Source: Cinnamomum chago
Lineage: Eukaryota; Streptophyta; Magnoliopsida; Laurales; Lauraceae
Direction: 5' to 3'
DNA: 64,000 bases
Assembly (NCBI GenBank): GCA_038049695.1
Contig: CP142455.1
Span: 66,288,501 to 66,352,500 of the forward strand
Of the stretch, positions 44,451 through 56,925 are shown in pieces; the stretch's first letter is position 1, and every line of letters starts with the position of its first letter. Under the pieces are notes generated by a model that had not been told where the DNA came from, ran no database searches, and was given only the letters and a program-made list of their open reading frames with translations. The position numbers were made by a program, and so were the translations under genes.

Positions 44451-47052
44451 ATTTGATCTTCCATTTTTTTTAGAACTCTTCATGGCAGGAAAAATCTCCT
44501 TAGATGGGTCCCAACTTGTTTGCAACAAAGCTTTAAAATTTAGATTTTGCTAGGATGGTGGGACCAATTGGGCGTGTGATACATGGATTAGGGATGCTTG
44601 GACGTCCTCCACCTTCTCATGCAATATCTCTTCTTTTTATTCTTGCTTCTTTGCTTTATCTTCCTTTCCTCTTTTGAATTATATGCTCCTTAGCTATTAG
44701 GACTCCATGATGCTCTTGCCTTCTTTTTTACCTTTTGAATTTCCAAGAATCTTATCTCAAACAGGTAAGGATGATTTCTGAAATTCTACAATATTGTGGG
44801 CTCCATGTTGGCTAAAATAATTCCAAATCTAAAAATCAGATTTGTATTTGCAATTGGAACATATGATGGGCCCCACTTGTGTGTGCAATGCTTGAGTTCC
44901 CATGTCTTCGACGTCCTCCACCTTGGCTAGGAATTATTTTTTTTTGAATTTTTTTCTTCTTTGTTTGGCTTGTTTGAATCTTAGCCATCCATCATGATAT
45001 GTAAGCAATATTTTTTGGAGAGTAGATAGGACACCTCATCACATCGCCCACAAATCTAGAACTTATCTTCAACAGATTAAATTTGAATTTTTGCATATGA
45101 GAGCGGACCCAACCATGGCCGCCCCTACCTTGGAATTCATGCAAAAAGTAGATGGGTCTCATGGTGCATTTACTTCATCAATTCTCTTCCGCGGGCTCCA
45201 ATTTCTGAAATTCCCCTACAAGAATACAAATAATATAATCAATGATCAAAGAATTATATATTTATATAGGAAAAGAACATTACAAAATGCGGGCCCCAAT
45301 TCACACTAATTAGATGCATAAAATGTCACCATTTTATCAAGTTTCCCTTAATTAAATCAATGGTGTAAAGACAATTCATCATTTCATGAGTGAAGAAAAA
45401 AGTTATGAGAAATTTTTGACTTTCAATGCCAAGAAATAGAGAAATTCATTATTTTATGTGAAAATACGATTTTTCAATGAATTTTTACTCGAATTCAAAC
45501 TCTGATGCGCACAAACATAAAATCATGATTTTTTACTAAAATGGTGCAGGATTTGAAGATTAAGTCCTTAATTACTCTAAAATGATGAGGAAATTATGCA
45601 TTTTTAAGGACTTATCAAGCCCCCTTTGCTAGATGGTTCTAATTATGCATATTGGAAGCAAATGATGATTGAGTTCCTTAAGTCCATTGATGATGATGTT
45701 TGGGATATTGTTGAGGAGGGTTATTCCAAACCAACAATTGTGGTTGATGGGAAAACTGTTCATAAACCTGAGGCCCAATGGACTCAAGATGAGAAGCATG
45801 CTTCCAATTGTAATAACAAGGCAATGAATGGAATATAGAATGGAGTGCCTGCTGAAGAGTTCCGTAGGATTTCCACTTGCAAAACTATAAAAGAAGCATG
45901 AGAAGTCTTAAATACAGTTTATGAGGGTACAGACACGGTGAAGCAATCTAAATTGCATAGGCCGACTAAAGAATTTGAAACCATCGTGATAGAAGAAGAT
46001 GAGACCTTTGATCAATTTTATGCAAAGCTGAATGATATTGTCAATTCTGTTTTCAATCTGGGTGAGGAAACTCAAGAAAACAGATTGTCAAGAAAATTCT
46101 GAGCTCTCTACCTTAGAGGTTCGGTTATAAAGTTAATGCTATAGAAGAAAAATAAGAATGTTGATACCCTCAAGGTCAACCAGTTGGTTGGAAATCTTCA
46201 AACATTTGAAGCAAACCATTTGGATAAAGGAAAATCAAAAGAAAAAGGTATTACTATGAAAGTCATCTCAGAATCAAGAAAGAAACTTGAAAAGAAAATT
46301 GAGTCTGGTTCTAAACTCGAGGCTGAAGATAATATGGCTGAGTTTATGAAATGCTTCAAGAAATACATAAAGACAAAACAAGCCAATTGGAAGAATTCCA
46401 AATCTGAGAAGAAGGATCTTTCTAAAGGGACAAAGTTTTTTGAGTGCCAAGGTTATGGACACTATGCTAATGAGTGTGCCAACAAGAAAAAGGGTACAAA
46501 ACAAAAGGCTCTCAATACAACTTGGGATGAAGAATCTTTTGAAGAAGAAAAGGAAGAAGAAAAAAGATATTGAGGATGATCATTCAGATAATGTGAATGG
46601 CAAGTTTGCAGCTTTCATGGCTCAGTATGTGTCTTACAATGATACTGATAATGATGATGAGATGTCATATCAAGAAAAAGATTATGAAGAGTTGTACCAT
46701 ACTATATATGTTGATTGTGTCAAGATGACCAAATATGGTAACAAGATCACTATCAAGTTCAAAGTTGCTCGAGAAGAAAATTCTGCATTAAAGATTGAAT
46801 TAGAGCAAGCGCTTAAACAAGTTTATCTCTTAGAAAGTCAGAAAAATTGCGTTGCTGGAAATTTGACTGCCGATGGTGAAAATTTTGAGAAGGTTGAACA
46901 AGAAATAATGAAACTGAAGAAAGAGATAGTGATTGTGAAAGTTGAAAATAAAGATTTGCAAGAAAGATTGAAGATCACTTTATCTGAGCTTGAAGTAAAA
47001 CAGGTTTCTCTAAACAAGATGAACACTAGTTTGAAGACTCTTACAAATATGC

Positions 47053-47555
47053 ACTTTTGCCGGCGCTAAATAAGCGCCGGGAAAGGTCCATAAAACGTCG
47101 GGAAAAGTTTTTCCCGGCGATTTCTCTTGCGCCGGCAAGGCGCCGGCAAAGGTACGCCAGTAATACCATTTGCCGGCGAAAAAGAGGTAGCGCCGGGAAA
47201 AATCTATCCATTGCCGGCGTTTTATTTCGCCGGAAAAGGAGGTTTATTTCGCCGGGCAAAGACTTTTATTTTTTCAATAATAAATTTTAAAAAACTTTTG
47301 CCGGCGTTTTTTTGCGCCGGGAAAAGATGTTTATTTTTCATAGAAAACTTTTGCCGGCGTTTTTTTGCGCCGGGAAAAGATGTTTATTTTTCATAGAAAA
47401 CTTTTGCCGGCGTTAATTTACGCCGGGAAAAGTGGTTTACTTTTTCAAAAATATATTTAGAAAAACTTTTGCCGGCGTTTTTTGCGCCGGGAAAAGATTT
47501 ACAAATTATGAAAATTATTATTTTTAAATCTTTTTGCCGGCGTCTTTTCTCGCCG
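47053..47555. repeat. CACTA subterminal repeats, left end
   Basis: About fifteen occurrences of TTTGCCGGCG and its complement CGCCGGGAAAA at 20-60 bp spacing, often as convergent pairs. These are expected binding sites for a TnpA-like protein. Confidence 0.93.
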
Positions 47556-47934
47556 GGAATAATTTTTTTTATTTATTTGATTTTTAAATTTCTTTTCCTG
47601 TTTGTCACATTAATAAATTGAAATTTCTAATTCCATTATCCAAGACCACATCTACTACACACCCTACATCCATTTCCATTCCAAAATCATCAACAAATGA
47701 AACAAGAAAATTCATTTCACTTCATATTAATATTCAAACATCCTTACAACATTGAAAACACTTTACCATTACCATTACAAAATTAAAACAAATGCTAACA
47801 TTCTACTATGTACCAACATTCAAATGACCACTAAACACACAAAATTTTATAAGCAAGAAATGACACCCGTGAGTCCGTGACCACCAAACTTCCGTAACAA
47901 GAGCTGCAATACTAGTTGATTTATGATGACAATG

Positions 47935-48043
47935 ATATGAAACAGGTCAAGCACGGCAAGAGGAATAACCCCAGGTTCAGCTGTGGATCCTTGCATGGTG
48001 TGTGTTTTCCCACTATTAGTTTGTCCATATGCAAAAACAGTAC
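47935..48043 (-). pseudogene. Captured kinesin motor exon (P-loop)
   Basis: After an acceptor TTACAG at 48044-48050 the exon reads [19 protein letters not shown] then [21 protein letters not shown] is the kinesin P-loop that binds ATP, and the following EPGVIPLAV is typical of plant KIN-7 (CENP-E-like) motors. No donor site follows the LF, and the next residues (HIIVIINQ) are not kinesin. A single orphan exon inside CACTA ends with no other motor exons recognised points to capture, not a resident gene. Confidence 0.88.
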
Positions 48044-48759
48044 CTGTAACCAAGTGATAAAAAAAATTCATCAAAGTTCATTATGTGGATAAAGGTGAAC
48101 CCACACACAAACATCAAAGTTCATTATGACAGTGTAGGTGCATTTTGGATGTACCACATACATGTAGAGCAACATCAGCAGAATTGATAATTATAAGATC
48201 AGCTTCCTATGCCATTTTCATTGCAACACAGTATACAATACATGTTTCATGATAAACATTGATGCATTAGGCCCGCTTGGATCTTCATAAACCAAATGAA
48301 GATAACTCGGTTTATGCAAAATCAGGATTCTTTCGTTTGAATATCCTGAGTCATATATATGCCCTAATGGCTTTGTTCTTTGCTGCAACTAATTACTTGT
48401 AAACGGAGTTAAAGGTGTTTTTCTTTTCTTTTTTTTCTTTTTTTTTTTTTTTGACTAAGTGAACTGCAACTGATTTCAAGGATCCAAATGGCGCAAGAAA
48501 AATAAAATTCGAAGGAAAGCATCCCTAAGTGCCAAATCCATACATTTGTCACTGGAAACCGTGGGCAGATATATCAATCACTTGATACTCAATAAGGGTC
48601 GTGCGTTGGTTGAGAAAGTCCTCCTGGAAAATTCTATAGCTTAAACTTCTGATATATTTCTCACATCACATGTTTAATGTGATTTTCTTTCACACCTCGA
48701 AGAAGAAGAATTTATGTAACATGTACATTAGCAATAAAGCCTCGTCCCATTTATGCTAG

Positions 48760-48922
48760 AGTCAATTATATGAATTTTGTTTACCCATTCTAATCTATTT
48801 TGATCCAAATCTTCAAATAGATTGCACTTATTCAAATCTATTCTTGTTACTTCTATCCTATTTTTCTTCGGCCTACTATTTCCCCTTGGTGTTAGCTTGC
48901 ATTGGATATGTCCAATCATCAT
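48760..48922 (-). pseudogene. RTE-type LINE fragment (reverse transcriptase C-terminus)
   Basis: On the minus strand GNSRPKKNRIEVTRIDLNKC and then DQNRLEWVNKIHIID match the end of plant RTE-clade reverse transcriptases (RPKKTW.EV...D......L..DRA.WR..IHVAD). Only about 50 residues remain. Confidence 0.75.
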
Positions 48923-50070
48923 AAACGGTTTCTCTTATTTTATCACTTATTGATAGTTAGTTGATACTATCCCAAAAAGAATCTATATAAGAAGCCAACT
49001 TTTATTCTTTCTCACTAATTGAAAAAATAGAAAAATTTTCACATTACATGTACCAGCCAGCAGCCAACTTTTATTCTTTCTCAGTTGTGACAACATAAAG
49101 AAAAGTGATATCCAATGGGTGCTATCATCCTAACATCAAATTTAGCTACTACACATCAATAGTCTAAGGAATCAGGAGGTTAGAGGGGAACTACAAGAGC
49201 CTAATAAAAATAAGCCCAAAAAAGGGCACAACATTCAAATAGTATTTAATGTGAAGCTCAGGTACAATTCCTACCAGAGAAAGACTTCAGGTACAGTTCC
49301 TACCAGAGAACCAAACAGGTGTAACAGGTGCAAGAAATGTGCCATTATAAACCCATCATTTTTCACTTCCACTAGGTGTAACAATTTATTTATTTGCTGA
49401 GAAGCACATACAAGCAGGTAAGAACATTAAAAAAAAATTGTAAAGTACCATTATATAAAGAAAACTGACCGCTGCCTTATAAATTATTATAATAGTCATT
49501 ATTGTTTTGCACAATATATACTTGGTGTTGTCGCTGCTAACATCTCAAAATTCCTGTTATGGCATAAGTTTTTCGAGAAACACAAATTGTAGGCTATCCA
49601 AATCCCAAATATTCCTAATCCAATATACACTATGTGCTACGAGAATCAAGTATTTCAGCATCTAGATTCAGTCATTCTTAGAAAATCAAGAGAACAACCA
49701 TAGCAATATGATAATCTGTATTTGCAATGATAATATGAAGATTCCAAGGAAACAAGAAGTACCACATGAAGTCACGAATAAAAAGTGCACGCGGGACCAT
49801 AAGACCATTTTCGATCATAGCTAGCAGCATTGAAAAAGCTGACAAACCTCTGATGTAGTCCGGGTTGAGAAAACTTGTCCACTGAACAGAAATGCAATAT
49901 TAGGTTTTAGGGTGACATGAAAAGAATGGTTACAACCGTTTATTGTTTTAAGAACCAGAGAGAATGTTTATAGATACCATCTGTGAAACTGGCATCCACA
50001 TGAAGAGTAGAGTGGCAGTCCACCCAGATATTGACCCAACAAATTTTCACCCAACAAAAAGTATTGTTAC

Positions 50071-50145
50071 CTCAATCTTGTACCGGGAAGAAAAATGCGT
50101 GAGCATAATAGATTCATTCCGGATCCATTCAGCATTTTCCAGAAT
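50071..50145 (-). pseudogene. Captured tRNase Z exon 3 of 3 (THFSSRY)
   Basis: A 75-bp exon with acceptor TGTAG|ATT and donor GAG|GTAAC. It encodes 25 residues including ENAEWIRNESIMLTHFSSRY, the conserved plant short-form tRNase Z segment '..ILLTHFSaRY'. Open and in phase 0 with the two exons upstream. Confidence 0.88.
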
Positions 50146-50747
50146 CTACATTTGTTGAACAATGTCATTCAGAAGAAAGCACATCTGCATTAAAATCCTC
50201 AACATGCCAGTAACAGAGTACACTCAAGCTACAAGTGTACTTACATAATACCCTAAGTAGTGTATAGTCCTACCTAATCTGGAGTACAGAAAATCCTTTC
50301 CAATCATATCTTTTAGAAATTGTATTCTGAGTCCAAAATATCAGGAAATAAATATTCTCAGAAATACAAGGAACTAAATGCATCCTCAACCCTGGAAAGT
50401 TTTAAGATGAACAGAGGAAGGAAACGCCAATAAGTGAGAATTTAGATACTTTGGTCATATGCCATTCAATAGCATTTGGCCATTAAGGTTCACTCAGTAA
50501 CTTAATTCAGTTAGTATGTATAGACCAGCCACCAAGCACTTCACTGACAGGATGAAAGCTAAAGAACTGCAGAAATTGGTTTTCCCTAACTATTTGATCT
50601 AGATTGTGGTATTGTATTTTCTTTTTAATACCTATGTGGATCAATCAATAGTTTGTAGGGTGGATAACAAGGACCAAATGGTACTCAAGTACTACATTGA
50701 TACTTTTAGGGAACAAGTTTACCAATAACCTACTATTAAATTCTTAC

Positions 50748-50816
50748 CTCAAACAACTGCATGTGACCATGCTGCCGTGCATGCTCGATACCCATTTCCT
50801 CATCTAAGAAAGTCGC
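50748..50816 (-). pseudogene. Captured tRNase Z exon 2 of 3 (ATFLDEE...EHARQHGH)
   Basis: A 69-bp exon, acceptor CTCAG|GCG and donor GAG|GTAAG, encoding ATFLDEEMGIEHARQHGHMQ. This matches the ESTFLD...VEHARDYGH block of plant tRNase Z (TRZ1/TRZ2 type). That block supplies metal-coordinating residues of the beta-lactamase fold. Confidence 0.9.
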
Positions 50817-51834
50817 CTGAGACCAGCAAAAGATGAAAAATATAAACTTCAGTTGTGAGCAAGCAGGTTCCGCAATTCAAACTAATCGACACAGCCAATT
50901 TAAGTTGGTACAGTTCCTAGTCATTGTGGGGTGTGTCACATTGATGCCTTGGATCAATCAAAGGTGAGCCTCCATGTGTCAAAAAACAGTGGCAGCATGG
51001 AAAGTTCTATGGGTCATCAACACAGAATCATTTCTCTTTATGACATCTGTTGCTTCTCGTAAGTTACGACGGTAGTATGGAGTTATATGTTTAGGGGTGA
51101 GAATGATCATCTTGTAAAGTTGTGCTAGTATATAGATTCCAACATGTACTAAGGTTGATTTTCTGTTGCTTGGCATGCATGAGATTTGTAATAGGCCAGA
51201 TGTCTAAACTATTGATGACATTTCCCAGTCCAAGTTGAAAAGGAGAAGGGCTAGGTGTATAAATTGTTCTCCTGTATTATTCTATTGCCTAGGTCAATTT
51301 AAGGCTGATTTCATTTTCATTTTTATCAATAACAAATAGTCATTAACACATTAAAACTAAAAGAATATGCAATGCACAGAAAAGAATAGAGACAAGATCT
51401 ACACAAAAAACCCAGAACATTTGCAAAACTAAAACTCTCCGTAGTCGTAAAATCCAAGTAATAACCTTCTCGATTTCGTGTTTTTTTTTTCCAGTTGATT
51501 CTAAATTTTTTGTGCATGAAATGATGGCAGCTTGCAAAGAAGAACATTAATCTAGGATTTGCTGCTAGACCTGCATCACTTCCTCCACCTAGACTCTTGC
51601 AAACAAGCTATACATGTCCTCTTCATAATATCTACTAACTCAATGCCCTTCCCCATCAATTATCACCATTTCATAAGGCCAAAACGGAACTTTGGATAAA
51701 CTTGTTTACCCACACCAGCCCTTAAAGGAGGGCCTCTTGGACAGCATTGCTTCTATTTATAGAAAAAAAAAAAGCCAGCATTATCAAGAAAAAAGGTTCC
51801 AAAAGAAAACTTCACACGTGAGAGAGAATGTTAC

Positions 51835-51948
51835 CTCAGTTATAAGAACTTTTGCTCTCAAGGCATCTGCATTCCTTGGGCCAAGTATAAAGTCAGACGT
51901 TGTGTCTCCTGTAAAGGCCACCTCAGGAGACAATATAGTGCCTGTAAT
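51835..51948 (-). pseudogene. Captured tRNase Z exon 1 of 3 (EVAFTGDTT)
   Basis: A 114-bp exon, acceptor TTAG|ATT and donor GAG|GTAAC, encoding 38 residues including SPEVAFTGDTTSDFILGP, the hallmark FTGDT block of tRNase Z, then RAKVLITE. Together the three exons give 86 uninterrupted residues joined by phase-0 introns with good splice sites. The N-terminal metal-binding HxHxDH region was not found, so this is a fragment. Confidence 0.92.
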
Positions 51949-53254
51949 CTAACAAAGAAGGAACTCCAAATTCAAAGAAATATCCGGAAAAAAATTGGAT
52001 ATATTACTCAGAACACAAACAAAATTAGCAATAAAGCAATATAAAAGTAACAATTGACACACTGACTGACATGGATGAAAATCGCGGTCAATGGTTGTAC
52101 CAAATGCGAAGTGGCTATAACACTACACTTGAATGCAAACAAACCGAACATAAGAGAAAAAAAAATTAGAATTGAAGAAGCACACACAAAAAAGCACAAT
52201 TTAAGCTGCACATAGTGGATAACATGTCAGCAGTTTACTCATGTTAAAGTTGCAAAATATAAAACAGTATCGCATTACTAGCATTACATAATTTCACCAT
52301 GGTAATAGGTTTAACAACAAAGAAGAAAAGGCCACAAGGGAACATTAAAATATTAGAGAGAGAGAGAGGGGAGGAGATGGGCAGGGGTTGGGGGGCTGGC
52401 AAGGATTAAAAGGTTTCATTTATACTAATTAATAAGCCTTGAATATACTACTTGATGGCAGTGATAGTTGGACATGTCTGCAAGAATATAAATTGAACCA
52501 ATAATTTTAGGATTGAAGTGACTCTGGATAAATTACAAATTCTGGGGTGCTCAGAAATACAGGATTGTTTCTCTATAAGAAACATATCCACTAGGACCAC
52601 TACCTTATGCTGTTTTGAGTCCTCCCAATAGCAACAGCCAAAAGAAAAAATATTACTTCCATACCTCATTCTCACTGCCATGAACATGGTAGAAAAAATC
52701 ACATAGTTTATTGCAATCTTGGTCTCCCATCTGAAGAGCCATTGGTTCAACCACCTTTGCACGACAGAGGTTCCAGGTTCCCATGGATCTTGCAAAGCAC
52801 CAAACAGAGTGCCCCACGCAAAAGCCTTAGCTCAGGCCAACACTTGGCAAACGTTTCCACTATAATCTTGACATGGCAAAGATAAGACTATATCAGGTGG
52901 AAATACCTCAATGGGCACAAGTGGAAGATTCCAATGAAGATGAATGATCATCGTCTGTCACCCTCAAACGAAAATCCTGGGCCCGCCACTGACTTTTGTG
53001 TCTTCCTGGAGAGAATATCACCATGTGTACTGTGTAGTCCAGCTCTAGGGAAAAAATATGGCAGCTCTTCCATGTATATTTAGAAAGGCGTGGAGAGATC
53101 CATTGACATGTTTGCACCACACATGCAAGTTATCACTGCTTTAAGAGAATAGAAATCAACCAAACACTTGTGATTAATAGATTTCTAGTCATCACCTCAC
53201 ATAAAAATTCCATGAATAGGCACCAAAGAGAGCAGTGAGCATGGTAGTACTTAC

Positions 53255-53350
53255 AGCCTGCATCTCATGGAAAGGTTTCTTCCTAACCAACCTGATCAAA
53301 TAGCACATCTCCTGGCCTCTTTGTGACAATTTCGGAATATCACCTGGCTT
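53255..53350 (-). other. Possible captured exon of unknown origin
   Basis: On the minus strand an open stretch reads DVKPGDIPKLSQRGQEMCYL and then IRLVRKKPFHEMQA, directly followed by a strong donor GCT|GTAAGTAC. It has the composition of a real protein but I do not recognise the family. A plausible acceptor upstream was not settled. Confidence 0.4.
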
Positions 53351-53359
53351 CACATCAAG

Positions 53360-56300
53360 CAGCCATCATCTTGTGGAGAAGCCTTCCTCAACTATCCAAT
53401 TAAATCTTATTTGCCACTCTCTGACCCTTGAGTGACTACCTCATGATCAAGGACAGTCTTCTCTGAGTCATCCTTCAAATCCATGAAACAAGTCAGCCCA
53501 ACAATGCATTTGTGGGGCATTTCCCGTGAAACTTCATGACAGACAGCTCTTAATACTGCTACAAAGACCAGTGACAGGAGCAACCTACAATAGTCACAGA
53601 GTAAGAGAAGTCTCCGCATTCCCTGGGCTATTGGAACCAATTTCAAGATTCCAGCTCTACTTAATTCTGCACAATTATGCAGCCCTGCAGTCTGCAAGAA
53701 AAAAGTTAGGCACAGATACCACTTTCACTACAATGCAGATCCATTCATGTCCAAATGAGCTTCAAGACACAGAAGAATTGAGTGACCAGGAGAGATTACT
53801 CACTGTCCAAGTATGATTGCTACCACCATTGCATGAGCAGCCTCTGATCATGAAGCCAAAAAAAAAAAAACCAATATGCTCAGTGTTCAAGTAAAACCTC
53901 CAAATAAAGCAGATAATCATTCTGACAAAATCCAGCTAAATCAAACTATTGGTTCACATAATTATGTTGTAGGTTAACTATACGTATCACTTAATATACA
54001 GATGGTTTAGAACTCAATCAAGTACAAAGCTGAGTCAACTTAATCAAATTAAAGTCAAGGAGACCACTCAGCTTTTACATTCCAAGCAAGCTAGATTGAG
54101 GAGTCCATACATTTAACAAGTACAAGCACATATGACTTTCTAAAAGTCTAAAAAAAAATCTCTTAATAATGTACTCAATCCAAAAAAAATTCCATTGCAG
54201 ATGTCAAATTTTAACCACTGCCAGCCAATCAAGAACAAATCCATATGAAAAGAATCAAGCCTCCAGGACCTGCAAATGAAAACAGATTTTGGTTTAAACA
54301 ATGTTGTTGAAAGCACAATTTACATACACTGCCTGAATAACATCTGCAAAATGTTACAAATCATGGTAACAATTCCATGACTTCATAATGTTGCAGTGTA
54401 AATGAAGATCTTTTTCAGTAACTTGCAAGCTACAGAAATACATATGAAGTCAGAGCTTGTGCTTGAGATTATGCTCAACCCTCTGTTAAAAATGTAGATA
54501 CTTTTCAGGTCAAAGAGTAGGGCATTTTGTGGTCATGATCGGAAACTTTTAAGTAAACCGTGCATCTTTCTCAATTAAATGGGAATTTGTAATTTGTACT
54601 CTGGTCCTACCTTATAGTTTAATAATATAGGGATGTGCATAAATGAACTTTTCAATACAAAAAAAATAAAGAATTATATGGAAAACGAAAATCAAATTTA
54701 TGCAGATAAATAGGATCTTAGGTTGTAGAAAATGAGAACAGTTTATAAGATAGAATTTCCCAAGAACTATGCATAAATATGAACTAGTCCATCTTATATT
54801 CTTCCAATATAAAAGGGGCAGGCTCCAGCTTCAGGTTTATAAAGGTAACTGTTACCTTAACAGAGTCAAGGTGTTGAAAAGGGAGAACAGGATAGTATCA
54901 GCCAAATGGCAGGATTCTAAAATCAATAAACCCTTGAAATGCAGAAAATGGGAATTTGAGTAGTTGTGGAGGATGAGAATTTGTATATAAGACAGCTATA
55001 TACCAACAGTAGGACAATGCATAAATATGAACACATCCATTGATACTCAGAATCATTATAAAAAAAAAAGGAAAAAGGAAAAAGGAAAAAGTTTTCAATT
55101 GCATACAGGGATTTAAAGCTACACTAATATTCACCAACCTAACAGGTGAGGCGATGAAGTAGGAAAATGAGACAGTATCATCCAAATGGCATACGTCTAG
55201 AATTAGTAACTCTAAAAAGGGTTCCTTTTCTTTCTTCTTCCTTTTTCTTTTAACTTTATTATTTTTTATTCCAATGCTAGAGAAGTCTGAGATACAGTAG
55301 AATATAATTGTACCCAAAATTACAAGAAATGGGAAGTTGCACTGAAAAATTTTCCAATAAAATTTTTTTTGATACCTTTTATTTCCAGAACTGTCATGGA
55401 AAACTTGATTTAATGGACAAGGAAAAACCCACTTAACTATTTGTAATCTAGTACTCATGCAAACAAAACTTGCACCAGTTAGAGAAAAACTATGAATGAT
55501 ATGGTTAGCACAATGTGGAACAGTTGGTTTTCTCCATCTGTTAGAGAGTCCCCACTTCCCTCTGCCTTTATAAATGCAGTATTCATGGCATATTTGTGGG
55601 GTCCAATGTCCCCACCATATACATATAACTAAAGCTCATTGATTAGTTATGTCTACCAAAATTCAGATCTAATAGATGTATATAAACAAATCCAGTCCTT
55701 TAACCTGACCAAAGCCTCATATGGATCAAGTATTTCATTCCCAAACCCCAAGCATATTTAAAAATCTGAACTGAATTAAATTCCATGTTCCCTTTTTCCT
55801 AATTCATGGTTGCTATGTCATCACTTCCGATTACAACATTTCTCCTTAGGATGTCCGACCGATGGTCTGCACCAGTTCTGTAATCAGCTGGTAAGAAATT
55901 ATCTCCATTAATCTATTGGAACTTTGAAAGAAACATGTCAGTAACATTTTCAAGAAGAAGAAGAGGAAATGTAGTGTACCTCCACAGATGTAGCTCACAG
56001 GTTCGGGTTACGGATCCATGGACTGATAAAAGGAAACAAATAGATCAATCATTAACATAAATCAAGATCTGTGCCGTGCAGAAAAAGGGAATCAGAAGAC
56101 GAAATTAGGGTTTTGGGTTGATGTATAGCATCAGAAATTGAAAAAGGGGTTTTGGGTTTCGATTCCTTCGCTCATCGCTGCCACCATTCAAGGGTGGTAT
56201 GAGAGAGAGGCGACATTAGAGAAGTGAAAGGGGAGAAAGAGAGAAGAAGAAGCAGCATACTTGCCTGGTCGCTGGTAGGGTTTGGAGCGTTGGAAATCAA

Positions 56301-56636
56301 ACGCACCAGAACGAGATGATGGAAATCAAACGCGTCGACGCTGGTGGAAGAAATCAAACCCCAAACACTAATGCAAAAAAGAAAGAGGGCTGTAAGAAGG
56401 CAATGCAGTTGAGTTGATGATGAAGAAAGAGAGAGACGCACGATTTAGAGAAAGAGGCAGGGACGCTGAAATGGAAAGGGGGCAGCTTCAAACATGAAGA
56501 CGATTTAGAGAAAGAGGCGCGGGTGCGGGAAAGGATGCAGGAAATGGATATGGGGTTAGAGGAGGTGCGCGGGCGCGGGAAATAGAAAAATAAATTTTTG
56601 GGGCTCCACTTATTTGTTATCTTGCATAGCAGAAGA
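53360..56636. other. CACTA interior without recognised genes
   Basis: AT-rich, intron-like DNA. A 186-codon minus-strand open stretch at 54898-55458 is low in complexity and contains long Phe/Lys/Ile runs, so it is not supported as a gene. The purine-rich 56170-56620 could be a minus-strand promoter or leader for the captured exons, but this is only a guess from position. Confidence 0.4.
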
Positions 56637-56912
56637 CTTTCCCGGCGAAATTTATGCGCCAGCAAAAGTTAAATTGCCAAATGCCTTAAGGGGAGCGAAC
56701 TTTGCCGGCGATAAAAAAATTTCGCCGGTAAAGTACTAATCATTGCCGGCGACAAAAAAATTTCGCCGGTAAAGTACTAACCATTGCCGACGAAACTATG
56801 TCGCCGGGAAAACTCTACCTTTTACCGGCGAAATAAGATTTTTCGCCGGTAAAAGTTATACTTTTCCCGGCGTTTAATGATTGCGCCGGGAAAAAACGCC
56901 GGTAAAAGTGTA
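56637..56912. repeat. CACTA subterminal repeats, right end
   Basis: About ten units of TTGCCGGCGA and TTTCGCCGGTAAA at short spacing, ending about 13 bp before the terminus. Complementary in sense to the left array. Confidence 0.93.
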
Positions 56913-56925
56913 AATTCTTGTAGTG

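Larger units (their letters stand above)
40889..45617 (-). mobile_element. Solo LTR, probably Tat-type Gypsy, inserted in Copia gag
   Basis: Flanked by the direct repeat AGCCC (40884-40888 and 45618-45622). On the minus strand it starts TGATAAGTCC and ends GGCCCCGACGATTA, that is TG...TA, with CA probably mutated to TA. The end sequence CTCTGTGGATCGACTTC and GCACTTGGGGCC resembles the ends of plant Tat-lineage LTRs. The two termini are not repeats of each other and no coding region is present, so it is a solo LTR enlarged by another insertion (41708-43552) and an internal tandem duplication. Confidence 0.72.
40850..47050 (+). pseudogene. Copia gag (UBN2 type), split by an insertion and degenerate
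   Basis: Starts at 40850-40888, continues at 45618 with LLDGSNYAYWKQMM, the typical start of the Copia gag UBN2 domain, and runs to about 47050. The zinc-knuckle position reads FFECQGYGHYANEC, in which the first Cys is replaced by Phe. The C-terminal part is a Lys/Glu-rich coiled coil (46680-47045). In-frame stops at about 45836, 45901 and 46099-46141 and a frame change near 46540 make it a pseudogene. Confidence 0.87.
47045..56925. mobile_element. CACTA (En/Spm) element carrying captured gene fragments
   Basis: The right terminus is TTCTTGTAGTG (ending 56925), the reverse complement of the canonical CACTACAAGAA end. The left terminus is degenerate (CTTACAAATATGCAC near 47040-47056) but aligns with the right end read inward. 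Both ends carry dense CCGGCG subterminal arrays (47053-47555; 56637-56912). The interior holds kinesin and tRNase Z exons and an RTE-type LINE fragment. No TnpA or TnpD transposase was found, so it is a non-autonomous, gene-carrying element inside Copia gag. A clean 3-bp duplication could not be confirmed. Confidence 0.87.

Noticed and set aside
40889-45617. Complete LTR retrotransposon inserted in Copia gag
   Set aside because: The two termini are not direct repeats of each other and no gag or pol was found. A solo LTR with another LTR nested inside fits better.
54898-55458. 186-codon minus-strand open frame inside the CACTA element
   Set aside because: Low-complexity Phe/Lys/Ile-rich translation of AT-rich DNA with no domain.
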